A stretch of 64,000 nucleotides of DNA from Vibrio kanaloae (lineage in GTDB: Bacteria; Pseudomonadota; Gammaproteobacteria; Enterobacterales; Vibrionaceae), in the NCBI RefSeq assembly GCF_024347535.1, contig NZ_AP025497.1, forward strand, positions 1,302,001 to 1,366,000, given 5' to 3'. Every line of letters begins with the position of its first letter. Within the stretch, counting starts at the first letter, position 1. The position numbers and the translations under genes were made by a program. Positions 38,270 to 47,877 of the stretch are shown one piece after another. The notes under the pieces are model-generated. The model made no database searches. It was not told where the DNA came from and saw nothing but the letters and a program-made list of their open reading frames with translations.

Positions 38270-39814
38270 GTGCGTCTTGAAGTATTGTGTGAAGACAGAC
38301 TCGGCTTAACGCGTGAGTTGCTCGATATCTTGGCCTCAAAAAGCATTGATTTAAGAGGAATCGAAATTGATGTTAAAGGCATTATTTACCTAAACTGCCC
38401 TGATATCAATTTTGATGCTTTTAGTGAACTTATGGCTGAAATTCGCAGAATTTCTGGTGTGAAGGATGTACGAAAAATCCAATTTATGCCAAGCGAAAGA
38501 CATAACACAGAGTTAATTGCTCTGTTGGCTAATCTACCAGACCCCGTTATAGCGATTGACCTTAAAGGGTCAGTTGATATAGCGAATCACGCTGCATTGA
38601 ACTTATTCGGCAAGCAAGAAGACGAAGTAATCGGCGAGCCGCTTTCGACATTCGTACCTAGCTTCAACTTTGCTCGTTGGATCGAAGGTGACGTCACTCG
38701 TCATCGTGAAGTGGTGGTGTTGGATGGTTTAGATTTCTCGATTGAGGTTCTGCCTATTTATCTTGGTGGCGATGTTAACGAAGCAGTACTGGCGAGTGCA
38801 GTAATGACGATTCGGTCGTGTAATCAAGAGACGAACACGCCAGATGCAATCCCAGAACAGAACAACTTAGGTTTTGAACACTTTGTTGGTGTCTCTAATC
38901 GCCATAAAGCCTTGATCAGTCAAGCTAAGAAACTGGCGATGCTGGATCAGCCTTTGTTAATTGAGGGCGATACAGGTACAGGTAAAGAGATGTTGGCAAA
39001 AGCGTGTCATAACCGCTCAAATCGTTCGTCTTTCCCATTTTTGATTCTAAGCTGTGCATCAATGCCTGATGACGTAGCGGAAACCGAATTGTTTGGTCAT
39101 GCTCCGGGTTCATTCAACCATGAGCAAGGTCATAAAGGTATTTTCGAACAAGCGAATGGCGGCACGGTATTTTTAGATGAGATTGGCGAAATGAGCCCAC
39201 ATCTACAAATCAAATTGCTTCGTTTTCTACAAGATGGTTCGTTCCGTCGTGTTGGAGAAGAAGAAGAGATGCACGCTGATGTGCGTATTATAGCCTCAAC
39301 GCGCCACCGCCTTTCTGAACTCGCTGATTCTGGCTCATTCCGTGAAGACTTATTCTACCGCTTGAATGTACTGACGCTGTCAATTCCAGCTTTGCGTGAA
39401 CGTTCTAATGACGTAGCATCATTGCTAGAGCTGTTCGTGGCTAAATATGCGCAGCAATTAGGTATGCTAAAGCCAAAGCTCACTCAAGAGTTAATTGATC
39501 AGCTTGGTAATTACCAATGGCCGGGTAACATTCGTCAATTAGACAACATGGTTCTACGTGCACTGACAGAGTTGGATTCGGATACTTTAACGGTTGAGCA
39601 ATTCCACTTGCCTCAGCTAGACACCATGACGGCAGGAATGGCAAACCTAAGCTTAGATGGTTCTCTGGATGAGATCATGAAAGACTATGAATCTCAGATT
39701 CTAGAGAAGCTTTACCAGTCGTTCCCATCAAGCCGTAAGTTAGCAAAGCGCTTGAATGTTTCTCACACCTCAATTGCCAACAAACTGCGCGACTACGGTA
39801 TTAGAAAGAACTGA
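38270..39814 (+). CDS. tyrR: Transcriptional regulator TyrR
   Basis: TyrR controls aromatic amino acid synthesis and transport genes in response to Tyr, Phe and Trp. The start is GTG at 38270 (MRLEVLCEDRLGLTRELLDIL, an ACT domain). A PAS domain (about 80-190) follows. The AAA+ domain has a Walker A-like GDTGTGKEMLAKA and a weak GAFTGA position (GHAPGSFNHE), as in TyrR of E. coli, which does not need sigma-54. The C-terminal helix-turn-helix is SRKLAKRLNVSHTSIANKL. Confidence 0.96.
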   Translation: MRLEVLCEDRLGLTRELLDILASKSIDLRGIEIDVKGIIYLNCPDINFDAFSELMAEIRRISGVKDVRKIQFMPSERHNTELIALLANLPDPVIAIDLKGSVDIANHAALNLFGKQEDEVIGEPLSTFVPSFNFARWIEGDVTRHREVVVLDGLDFSIEVLPIYLGGDVNEAVLASAVMTIRSCNQETNTPDAIPEQNNLGFEHFVGVSNRHKALISQAKKLAMLDQPLLIEGDTGTGKEMLAKACHNRSNRSSFPFLILSCASMPDDVAETELFGHAPGSFNHEQGHKGIFEQANGGTVFLDEIGEMSPHLQIKLLRFLQDGSFRRVGEEEEMHADVRIIASTRHRLSELADSGSFREDLFYRLNVLTLSIPALRERSNDVASLLELFVAKYAQQLGMLKPKLTQELIDQLGNYQWPGNIRQLDNMVLRALTELDSDTLTVEQFHLPQLDTMTAGMANLSLDGSLDEIMKDYESQILEKLYQSFPSSRKLAKRLNVSHTSIANKLRDYGIRKN

Positions 39815-39919
39815 TTGAGCCTGTTTGGGTATGTTATTAAGTAAGTGGGTAGTATTGAACAAGCAAACGGTATTGAGTAAGAAATTAGAACAAGACCAGA
39901 TAACGGAATAAGAAAGCGA

Positions 39920-40519
39920 ATGGAAGATCTGAGTACACCTGAACGCATTTATAAGCACGATGGAAACCTTATTCTACGTACAGCGCAAATTGACGATGCG
40001 AACATGATCAGTGAGTATTTTCAAACAAACCGAGAGCACCTTAAACCTTGGGAACCGATTCGAGAAGATGCGTTCTTCGAAAGAGAAGGTTGGGCGCAGC
40101 GACTGATCAAGCTAAACGAGCTTCATAAAATGGGGCTTGGTTATTACTGTTTATTGATCAATGCCGACTCAAACGAAATGTTAGGCACGATATCATTCAG
40201 TAACTTGTCTCGCTTTCCGTTTTACGCCTGTAATGTGGGCTACTCGTTGGCTGAAAGTGAACAAGGCCACGGTTACATGCGAAGAGGTTTGAGCATGGCC
40301 AAAGACTATATGTTTGATGTGCAAAACATGCACCGCTTAATGGCGGGCTACATGCCTCACAACGAACGCAGCGCTGGTGTATTAGAACATCTTGGCTTTG
40401 TTCGAGAAGGTTTTGCTAAAGACTACCTACAGATTAACGGTAAATGGGAAGACCATATACTGACCGCGTTAGTTAACCCTAACTGGGAAGACAGACGCAA
40501 TGCTCAGACGCAGTTGTAG
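39920..40519 (+). CDS. rimJ: Ribosomal protein S5 alanine N-acetyltransferase RimJ
   Basis: The 199-residue GNAT acetyltransferase matches RimJ along its length: NREHLKPWEPIREDAF, the acetyl-CoA region ESEQGHGYMRRGLSMA, MPHNERSAGVLEHLGF, and the C-terminal WEDHILTALVNP. RimJ acetylates the N-terminus of ribosomal protein S5. Confidence 0.9.
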   Translation: MEDLSTPERIYKHDGNLILRTAQIDDANMISEYFQTNREHLKPWEPIREDAFFEREGWAQRLIKLNELHKMGLGYYCLLINADSNEMLGTISFSNLSRFPFYACNVGYSLAESEQGHGYMRRGLSMAKDYMFDVQNMHRLMAGYMPHNERSAGVLEHLGFVREGFAKDYLQINGKWEDHILTALVNPNWEDRRNAQTQL

Positions 40520-40678
40520 TTAGCTACAGTTGTATTTAGCAGTAAGCGTATTTAAGTAAACAAGCGAACAACGAATTTAAAGGCAGCGAATATCAAGCGA
40601 TCTCTAATCGCCGCTGCATCAGAAAGAACAGATAGGCATGGTAATCCATCAGCCTAAGACGAAATTTGAGGAATTTTG

Positions 40679-41152
40679 ATGTCATATACAACTTTGGACG
40701 AATACCAAAGAAAATGGATTTTCACTCATCAGTCGATGCCACTGCCAGCGGAAGACTTGGAAAAGATTAAGCCAATGACACAGGCAAGAGCATCTCAGTT
40801 TTGGAAAGAGAACGTAAGCCCTCAAAGCCCAGATGCAGAAAGGCTAAGCTCGCAAGATTGGCCGAGCAAAGCATCGAACTGGAATGAAGAGATCAGCTGG
40901 ATGGCACATTGGGAAGCAGATGAACCAGAAATGCCAGAAGAGATCCTAAACTTCATTGATTGGCAAGATGACGTAACTGTTTATTTTTGTTACGAAAAAT
41001 ACAATGTACTTGAGACCAAGTGGGCGATTTTTAAGAAGCATTGGAAGAACTTTTTGTTTTACGATGATGGTCCGATTCTACTCGGCCGCCGTCGTTCAGA
41101 AGCGCTTTGGTTTTCAACAAACGGTACAGTGAAAATCGGCAACCGAGCTTAA
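40679..41152 (+). CDS. DUF2947 family protein
   Basis: The start is ATG 40679, with GAGG seven bases upstream (157 residues). The sequence is rich in tryptophan and acidic residues, for example ISWMAHWEADEPEMP, with no signal peptide. It matches my memory of the DUF2947 family, common in Vibrio and of unknown function. Confidence 0.65.
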   Translation: MSYTTLDEYQRKWIFTHQSMPLPAEDLEKIKPMTQARASQFWKENVSPQSPDAERLSSQDWPSKASNWNEEISWMAHWEADEPEMPEEILNFIDWQDDVTVYFCYEKYNVLETKWAIFKKHWKNFLFYDDGPILLGRRRSEALWFSTNGTVKIGNRA

Positions 41153-41196
41153 TGACAGCATGATTTGATTAAGCCTGTGTTGAATAAACGACAGAT

Positions 41197-41226
41197 AAAA
41201 AGCGAGCATCGAGCTCGCTTTTTTTA
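41197..41226. terminator. Bidirectional terminator (DUF2947 gene / GGDEF pseudogene)
   Basis: AAAAAGCGAGC / GCTCGCTTTTT with loop ATCGA, between convergent genes. Confidence 0.88.
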
Positions 41227-42242
41227 TTTAAATTTAGCACAACGTTTAGTCATCTTGTTTTCATACATTTTTATATCTGCTAACTTTATTAATTCATGGA
41301 TAGGAGGGGGATTCGATGAGTAGATTAGTGTTCCTTGACTAAAGTCAGCCCGAGAATTGATCCCCAAATTGTTGAAGTACTTATCAAAATCTGACTTAAC
41401 TCGAGTTACTATTTGTTCTAAAGAGGTTTCTGATACATCTCTACACAATAGAACGAACTCATCACCTCCAATTCGGCCACAAATGTCTTCCTTGCGAGTG
41501 TTTTTTTTCAGTGAATTGGAAAAGCATTTTATATATTGGTCACCAATATTATGCCCGAAGTTATCATTGATATATTTCAGACCATCAATGTCAAAATAAA
41601 TGAACCCAATTGCTAAGCCATATTCAGAAGCACTATCAATAATCTTAGGAGATTCATTCAACACACCGCGCCGATTAAAAACTTGAGTTAGTTCATCGTG
41701 AATTGATGTGAATTTTAAATTTCTAACTCTTTCGGCGGTATGGACTTCGCGCTCCAATAAAGCTCGAATGCTTTCCATTAAGTTTATCTGGACAGTTTGA
41801 TAAGATGTTTCTTTAGTATCTAGAGCACAAAGCGTAGCAAACATACTTCCATCGGAGTGAAAGATAGGTAACCCAAGATAAGAGACATAGCCCATCTGTG
41901 TTAGTTTTGGATTGTCGCTCCACTCTTCTTGGCCTGTAGCGTTGTGAACGTAGAGCATAGCTCTTGTGTCCATTACTTAGCTCTTGTGTCCATTACTTTC
42001 TTGCAATATAGGTTGATGTCCTTAGGGATTATCTTCCCTGGTTTTGCTTTGACCCCTGAAGATGTGGACATAGCAATGCTTTGAAATCCTACTTCAGCAG
42101 TAAGAACAAGTTCAACAGCAGGAGCATTAAGCACTTCTGCAATATTGTTGAGCATGCTTTTCCATAAAGATAGATCCATATCTTTAACTAGATCATTTAT
42201 GGCATGTTTGGAGCTTGACTTATATATGTTACTAAATGGCAT
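41224..42242 (-). pseudogene. GAF-GGDEF diguanylate cyclase gene split by a 20-bp tandem duplication
   Basis: Two frames (41973-42242 and 41224-41973) together encode one GAF-GGDEF protein. They break exactly at a perfect tandem 20-bp duplication (41958-41977 and 41978-41997). Removing one copy leaves 999 bp, an intact 332-codon frame reading KKVMDTRAMLYVHN across the junction. The GGDEF domain is otherwise complete (GRIGGDEFVLL) with an RKED inhibitory site five residues before it. The frames now overlap as TAATG, so the downstream half with the cyclase could still be made by reinitiation. A sequencing or assembly error is possible. Confidence 0.85.
41958..41997. repeat. Perfect 20-bp tandem duplication inside the GGDEF gene
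   Basis: The unit TAGCTCTTGTGTCCATTACT occurs twice back to back, shifting the reading frame by two bases. Confidence 0.95.
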
Positions 42243-42562
42243 TAATGATCACCTGATGGAATGTCATACTATTGACTATAATGTCAAAAAATTGTCTTTA
42301 CAATCTGAAATAATACATTTTTCTTTATTTATAGCCTTGATTGAAAAACACAGTACCTCCTAGGTGGTGCGTTTATAGATAACACCATAACCATATTTAT
42401 TTTTTAATAAAAAATAAATGAGTTCTCTCTGTTCAAACAATGCACTTATAAAGCCGTTTTCGATATGTAAATCACAAATTCACTATGGTTTAATCGGAAA
42501 GTATTGAATCAAAAGGGGGGAGTTCTATATTGGAAGTGTAGCCTTAGTGGAGGTGAAGTATT
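42243..42562. other. Intergenic region with no gene seen
   Basis: AT-rich, 320 bp between divergent genes. It presumably holds the promoters of the GGDEF gene and of the small gene at 42563. No known motif was found. Confidence 0.5.
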
Positions 42563-42778
42563 ATGATTTGGGATACTCTCGAACGTGTAAATAAACTTCG
42601 CAAGGAAGCAATGGAGGATCCAGAGTTTTTGGATTCGGCAAAAATGCATGAGGAATGGCTTTTAAGCGAAACTCATAATCAATCAACCAAAGGAGCCAAG
42701 GATAAGAAACCGAAAAAACTGTCCGATATTTATGAAAACACGGATTTTCCTATCAACCCAACTGGAACGAAACATTAA
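42563..42778 (+). CDS. Small hydrophilic hypothetical protein (71 aa)
   Basis: GGAGGTG seven bases before the ATG is a strong ribosome site. The protein is charged and helical at the N-terminus (ERVNKLRKEAMEDPEFLDSA), with a lysine-rich linker. No family recognised. It is followed by a terminator. Confidence 0.6.
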   Translation: MIWDTLERVNKLRKEAMEDPEFLDSAKMHEEWLLSETHNQSTKGAKDKKPKKLSDIYENTDFPINPTGTKH

Positions 42779-42859
42779 CAATGATGAACTGCAACACGGC
42801 TGAGGCTCTTAACTCGAAAACTGATTATCAACGACACATACCAGGCTTAAGCCACCAAT

Positions 42860-42902
42860 AAAAAAGCCACTTTCAACGAATCGAAAGTGGCTTTTCTTTT
42901 TT
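42860..42902. terminator. Bidirectional terminator before the Hsp70 operon end
   Basis: AAAAGCCACTTTC / GAAAGTGGCTTTT with an eight-base loop, followed by CTTTTTT. Confidence 0.88.
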
Positions 42903-42933
42903 CACTAGTAACGCAAGCTCATCGTTTTTAAAA

Positions 42934-45786
42934 CTAGCTATTGATCAGGCTTAATCCGCTTGGCAATGCATCACCAAATACACGCTTAGACTCGCTCTCA
43001 GAAAGTTCAGTCACTTCACTCACTAGCATTAGCCAAGATTCAGGCACCTTACTTTGTTTCAGTTTCTCAATCACTTGGTTGCGATAGTCATCAGAGATAT
43101 CAAACTGACGGTCACCCGTCTTACGACAAATCATCACAGCTGCAAAGGCTATCATTTGTTCTTTATGCCAGTTCTGTTCAAGTAGTTTCGGTAACCATTG
43201 CTCCGCTTGCTCTCTAGGAATCACGCTGTGCTGACTGCCATATAAAGGCGTTCTTGATGCTAATCGACCTAGTGCCCACCAGTGTGCTTGCTCAAACTGA
43301 TTCTGGTTAATCGCTTTGCTCAAAAACCAGCTCGCCAGCAGCACTTTGTCTTCAACCTCAAGTTGCTCAAGTGATGCGGCTAAACGAACCATGGCTTCAT
43401 AACCATTGTCTTGTGCATCTTTGGCCGTCTTCGGGTTTTTCATTGCGCCAGGGTGAAGGTACTTCGCAATGTCAGCCAAGATAGTTTCTTGCTGTTCTTG
43501 GTTTAAACCGCCTGCAACACGACGCCAGAATACCCACCAGTCCGTCCAACCTTGGTGGTTTTGGAATTGGATGTTTTGTTGGTAGAGTCCCCAAATTTGC
43601 TCAATACGCCATGAGTCCGTTGGGTCACCAAAGCCAGGACGCAGCGAGTAACCCGCCAAACGCAGCCAGTTCTTCTCGTGTGCCTCTGAGCGACGGCGAC
43701 GCTTGCGACCTAATGAGAAGCTATCGAACAAATGACGAAGAGTCGTGAAGTCCCATTCATCACGTTTACCGAGTCGTTTCTCAAGGTCTTTGGAGAGAGT
43801 CTTGATCTCTTTCGATTCAGCACTCTTCTTGTTGCCACTATATAGACGAGAGATTAATTCCTTACACTCTTCTAATCTTGGATGAAGTGCAGAGGTATCA
43901 GACTCATCACCTTGCTTGTTTCTTACTTCGAACTCAAGCAACCAACGCTTAGAGTCATCTTCAGTGCTCACACATTCTATTTTAAGTGTGCCGACTTCGG
44001 TCAACTGACAAGCGAGCAATACTTCAACGCGCTCTTTTTGGTTGGCTTGAAGCTCGACAGTCCCCGAACTTTCCAAGGTAGAAATGTAAGGTGGAAGAGG
44101 GGAGAACAGATCGGCATCCACATCCACCATCACACCGTTTTGGATTGCAGTGTTGTGTGCGATTTGATCGTGTGTTGAAGTCAGTAGGTTAAAACGAACC
44201 GGTTCGCCCAGCGTCAATGAGAAACGACGGCTGTTCAAACGGATTTCTTGGCCTTCTTCAGTCCCTTTGGCAAGTAGACAAAGTGCTTTGCCCATCTTGT
44301 TCTTTTCTTGTAAATGTAAGAAGTAAGAACGAGCAGCACCGCCACCGATTTTCAGCTGCGCACCACGGCGAGCTTTACCAAAAGCAACAGCCCCTAGAGC
44401 GACTGACCAATCAGGGTGAGGGTTATCTAATACTGTGATTGGAGAACCTTTCCAGTTACCTAGAAGCTGAGTAATACGTTCTGTGACAAGTTCACTGTTG
44501 AACACACCACCATTAAGTAGCACACCGACAGGAATAGCAGGTTTAGTATCGTCAAACTCGATAGAATCAGAGTTTTTTAGTGCTGTTTTCGACACTTGTT
44601 GATGCGTTGTTAGGAACTCTGCAACGTGCTTACTCACGGCAGGGTCAGCCACGTAAGGCAGACCAAACTCAACCACTGCACTGCGGCGTTTGTCTGGCAC
44701 TTCTGTAAACTCAGAAAGCGGGAAGAAACCTTCCAATGCGATTTGATGAACTTCTTGTTTGGTTAAGCCAATACTCTTAGTACCGCCAAGCAGTTTTGAA
44801 CCGCTGCCCAGCATGGTGATCTTTACATCGTCTGGTGCATTAGCAGAAAGCAGGCTCTCTTTTGCAGCGCGAGTTTGTTGAATCAGTTTGGTTAGGCTAG
44901 AGGCGTTTAGCTTCTTGTTTTGATTGAATCGTTGCTCTGCAAGGTGAGCAAGCGCTAAATCGAGGTTATCACCACCGAGCATCAAGTGTTCGCCAACGCC
45001 GATACGGTCGAGTTCTAGCTCGCTATGACCTTGTTTTTCCGCATCACCATTCGCATCGAATTTGGCTTCAATTAAGCTCAAGTCGGTGGTACCACCGCCT
45101 ACATCGCACACTAAGATCAGCGGGATCTGTTGAAGCTCTTCCGCAGCCGTTTGCTGGTGACGAGCATACCAGTCGTAACAAACCGCTTGAGGCTCTTCGA
45201 GTAATAGAATCTTGCCTAAGCCAGCAAGTTCTGCGGCTTCAAGCGTCAGCTTGCGTGCAGTCTCGTCGAATGATGCTGGAACCGTTACTACTACATCTTG
45301 GTCTTCAAGTTTGTTACTCGGGTTACGGTAATTCCATGCTTGGCGAATGTGATTCAGGTAGCTCGCACTCGCGACAACGGGTGATACTTTATCGACATCA
45401 TTCGCACCAGCCCAAGGGAGAATGTCTGAGCTGCGATCAACCGCTTGGTGCGATAGCCAGCTCTTAGCACTGGATACTTGACGGCCTTCCACTTTAGCAC
45501 CTAATTCACGCGCCCATTCACCGACGATAACGTTCTTGATATCGCCTTTTACTGGGCTTGTTTCCCAAGGCATGGTTAGGTCAGAAGGGGAGATTTGACC
45601 TTGTGCTGGGTGGTAACGAAATGATGGAAGTAGGGGCTTACGAACCACTTCACCGGGGCCGATGAGTTGATCAATATCGAAAAGAGAAACGGGAGCATGT
45701 TGTAGGTCGTCGTTGATTTCACAGTAGGCAACCACAGTGTTGGTTGTGCCTAAGTCAATGCCGACTAAAAAACGAGGAGATGCCAT
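42934..45786 (-). CDS. Hsp70-like protein with C-terminal DUF3731
   Basis: This 950-residue protein begins with an Hsp70 ATPase domain: GIDLGTTNTVVAYCEI, VCDVGGGTTDLSLIEA, MLGGDNLDLALAHLA and LLNGGVFNSELV. A shortened beta-rich segment (about 490-650) replaces the usual substrate domain. A roughly 300-residue helical C-terminal region follows, resembling DUF3731 (SLRPGFGDPTDSWRIEQIW, WVFWRRVAGGLNQEQ). It is the third gene of an operon with another Hsp70-like gene and a DUF2760 gene. It is likely an ATP-driven chaperone-like partner; clients unknown. Confidence 0.87.
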   Translation of the reverse strand: MASPRFLVGIDLGTTNTVVAYCEINDDLQHAPVSLFDIDQLIGPGEVVRKPLLPSFRYHPAQGQISPSDLTMPWETSPVKGDIKNVIVGEWARELGAKVEGRQVSSAKSWLSHQAVDRSSDILPWAGANDVDKVSPVVASASYLNHIRQAWNYRNPSNKLEDQDVVVTVPASFDETARKLTLEAAELAGLGKILLLEEPQAVCYDWYARHQQTAAEELQQIPLILVCDVGGGTTDLSLIEAKFDANGDAEKQGHSELELDRIGVGEHLMLGGDNLDLALAHLAEQRFNQNKKLNASSLTKLIQQTRAAKESLLSANAPDDVKITMLGSGSKLLGGTKSIGLTKQEVHQIALEGFFPLSEFTEVPDKRRSAVVEFGLPYVADPAVSKHVAEFLTTHQQVSKTALKNSDSIEFDDTKPAIPVGVLLNGGVFNSELVTERITQLLGNWKGSPITVLDNPHPDWSVALGAVAFGKARRGAQLKIGGGAARSYFLHLQEKNKMGKALCLLAKGTEEGQEIRLNSRRFSLTLGEPVRFNLLTSTHDQIAHNTAIQNGVMVDVDADLFSPLPPYISTLESSGTVELQANQKERVEVLLACQLTEVGTLKIECVSTEDDSKRWLLEFEVRNKQGDESDTSALHPRLEECKELISRLYSGNKKSAESKEIKTLSKDLEKRLGKRDEWDFTTLRHLFDSFSLGRKRRRRSEAHEKNWLRLAGYSLRPGFGDPTDSWRIEQIWGLYQQNIQFQNHQGWTDWWVFWRRVAGGLNQEQQETILADIAKYLHPGAMKNPKTAKDAQDNGYEAMVRLAASLEQLEVEDKVLLASWFLSKAINQNQFEQAHWWALGRLASRTPLYGSQHSVIPREQAEQWLPKLLEQNWHKEQMIAFAAVMICRKTGDRQFDISDDYRNQVIEKLKQSKVPESWLMLVSEVTELSESESKRVFGDALPSGLSLINS

Positions 45787-45894
45787 ACAAAACCTTATTC
45801 TTCCAGAGTGATGACCAGTGTGTTGATAGTCTTGGTCTTATTATTGTCTTTTAAATGTTTTTAATACAGGGTTAGGGAATCGCATTGATAAAGT

Positions 45895-45918
45895 AACGGC
45901 ACCCGTTAAGGTGCCGTT
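45895..45918 (-). terminator. Hairpin between the two Hsp70-like genes
   Basis: AACGGCACC / GGTGCCGTT around loop CGTTAA. On the minus strand it is followed by ACTTTA, so it is a weak terminator or a processing hairpin that may lower expression of the distal gene. Confidence 0.5.
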
Positions 45919-45924
45919 GCTTCG

Positions 45925-47877
45925 TTATGCTTGTTCGTTTGAGTCGTTATTCGCGTCTTCACGAACATCAAACTCTACGTGCCATTTCTGACCGTTATCA
46001 GCAGCAATTGCTTCTAGGTAAAGCGTGCCGAGTTCAGTAACACGAGAGGCTAGGGTTACTGGAACCACTTCACCCTCACGGCGACCTTCAGATACTGGCA
46101 GTGTCACTTGAATCTCTGGAAGTTCATCAAGGTCTTCTGGTGCCCAATGATCAAGGTGCGTACCCGCTACGTCTTCACGACGGGTCGTAGAACCGAAGAA
46201 TTGGAAGTGTACTGGCTGGCCAATCACCAAACCAAACTCTTGGCTAGGAACTTGAACGCTTGAACCTTCTTCCATACCAAATGGCGCAACACACAGTGCT
46301 TCCATTGGCGGAGCCATACCTGGGATAGCTGGCATGGCGCTTTCGATTCCTACGTAGTAAGAAGAAGCGATACCACCACGGATACGAACGCCTTGGCCGC
46401 GACGCACTGCGCCGTAGTAAGAAGCGCCACTTGCAACTGCAAGGTCTAAATCCAATCCAGAAAGCTGTTTAGCAAATTCTGCATCAGCATTGATCAACCA
46501 TTCGTTGATCGTATCTGAAAGACGATCAGCAAGTAGGTTAGATTTTAGAACACCACCATTGAACAACACCGCTGTTGGTTTGATGAAATCTGCCGCTGCC
46601 GCTGGTGCTTCTGCGCCTGGCATACCGGGCATGTTTGCAAACGGGTTGAAATCTTGTTGAGCCGTTTCGCTATTTCCAGAAAGCGCATTGGCTTGCTTAG
46701 AAAGAAATGCAGCAATATGACGAGTGATACCCGCATCTTGAGCGTAAGGCAGACCCATTTGAGTCAGTGCGCCACGCGTCTTTTGTACTGGATGCTCAGT
46801 CACGGCTACTTTCGGGAAGAAGCCATCAACCAATGTTTGTTGTACTTCTTGCTGAGTCAGTTCTGTTTTCAGTGTCGCGCCAAGCAGTTTAGAACCGCGG
46901 CTTGGGACAACGATCGGCACAGATTGAAGTTCACCATCGTTTAGCAGTGCTTCTTTCGCATCACGACAAGCGTGAGTCATAGCTTGAACTTGCCAAGGTG
47001 CTAGCTCTTTGCCGTCTTGCGCCAGTTTCATCTTCAAGCGGTAAGCAAGAGCTAAGTCCATGTTGTCACCGCCCAGTAGGATGTGTTCACCTACTGCGAT
47101 ACGGTTCAAGCTTAGGTTGCCGTCGTCTTGTGTTACTTCAACTAACGAAAGGTCGGTAGTACCACCACCGATATCAACAACAAGCACGATGTCGCCAACG
47201 TCTACTTCGTCACGCCATGTGTCGTTGCTGTTATCAATCCAGCTGTAAAGAGCCGCTTGTGGCTCTTCTAAAAGCGTTAGGTGAGTGAACCCGACATTAC
47301 GCGCAGCTTCAGCTGTTAGGTCACGAGCAGCAGGGTCAAACGAAGCAGGAACCGTGATTGTTACATCTTGGTCTGCCAGTTTGTGTTCTGGGTTTGCGTG
47401 GTTCCAAGCATCTTTAAGGTGCTCAAGGTACAGTTCAGTAGTTTTAAGCGGAGATACTTTTTCAACCTCTTCAGGGCTGCCTGCAGGAAGGAACGCATCA
47501 CGACGGTTAACACCACCGTGGCATAGCCAAGATTTTGCACTTGCTACCAAACGGATAGGGGTTTTTGAGCCAAGGTTACGCGCAATCGCACCAACCAGTG
47601 CTTTAGGCTCAGAAGACCAAGGTAGAACGCGAGAACCTGAGTTCATTTCATGTTCGTGCGGTTGGTATAGGAACGAGCCAAGTTGGCTGCGAGTTTCTAC
47701 TGTACCTGGAGCCGTCAGTTGAGGGATTGGCATCACCTCAACACGAGCATCTTCATTGGTTGTGTCGATGAAAGACAAAACGCAGTGTGTTGTACCTAGA
47801 TCTATACCAACACTGAACTTAGGTGCTTGCTGTTGTTGTGAACGCTCTTGCGATGAAGAATGATTTTGGTGTTCCAT
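45925..47877 (-). CDS. Hsp70-like protein without a standard substrate-binding lid
   Basis: This 650-residue protein has an intact Hsp70 ATPase: VGIDLGTTHCVLSFIDT, LVVDIGGGTTDLSLVEV, LLGGDNMDLALAY and LFNGGVLKSNLL. It lacks the standard DnaK C-terminal lid and instead ends in a short beta-rich segment (TELGTLYLEAIAADNGQKWH) closely similar to one in the downstream 950-residue protein. An acidic and Gln-rich N-terminus precedes the ATPase. Its ATG overlaps the DUF2760 stop as TAATG, so the two are translationally coupled. Confidence 0.9.
   Translation of the reverse strand: MEHQNHSSSQERSQQQQAPKFSVGIDLGTTHCVLSFIDTTNEDARVEVMPIPQLTAPGTVETRSQLGSFLYQPHEHEMNSGSRVLPWSSEPKALVGAIARNLGSKTPIRLVASAKSWLCHGGVNRRDAFLPAGSPEEVEKVSPLKTTELYLEHLKDAWNHANPEHKLADQDVTITVPASFDPAARDLTAEAARNVGFTHLTLLEEPQAALYSWIDNSNDTWRDEVDVGDIVLVVDIGGGTTDLSLVEVTQDDGNLSLNRIAVGEHILLGGDNMDLALAYRLKMKLAQDGKELAPWQVQAMTHACRDAKEALLNDGELQSVPIVVPSRGSKLLGATLKTELTQQEVQQTLVDGFFPKVAVTEHPVQKTRGALTQMGLPYAQDAGITRHIAAFLSKQANALSGNSETAQQDFNPFANMPGMPGAEAPAAAADFIKPTAVLFNGGVLKSNLLADRLSDTINEWLINADAEFAKQLSGLDLDLAVASGASYYGAVRRGQGVRIRGGIASSYYVGIESAMPAIPGMAPPMEALCVAPFGMEEGSSVQVPSQEFGLVIGQPVHFQFFGSTTRREDVAGTHLDHWAPEDLDELPEIQVTLPVSEGRREGEVVPVTLASRVTELGTLYLEAIAADNGQKWHVEFDVREDANNDSNEQA

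Noticed and set aside
42145..42363. 72-codon plus-strand frame over the GGDEF pseudogene 5' end
   Set aside because: It is antisense to the better-supported GAF-GGDEF gene.
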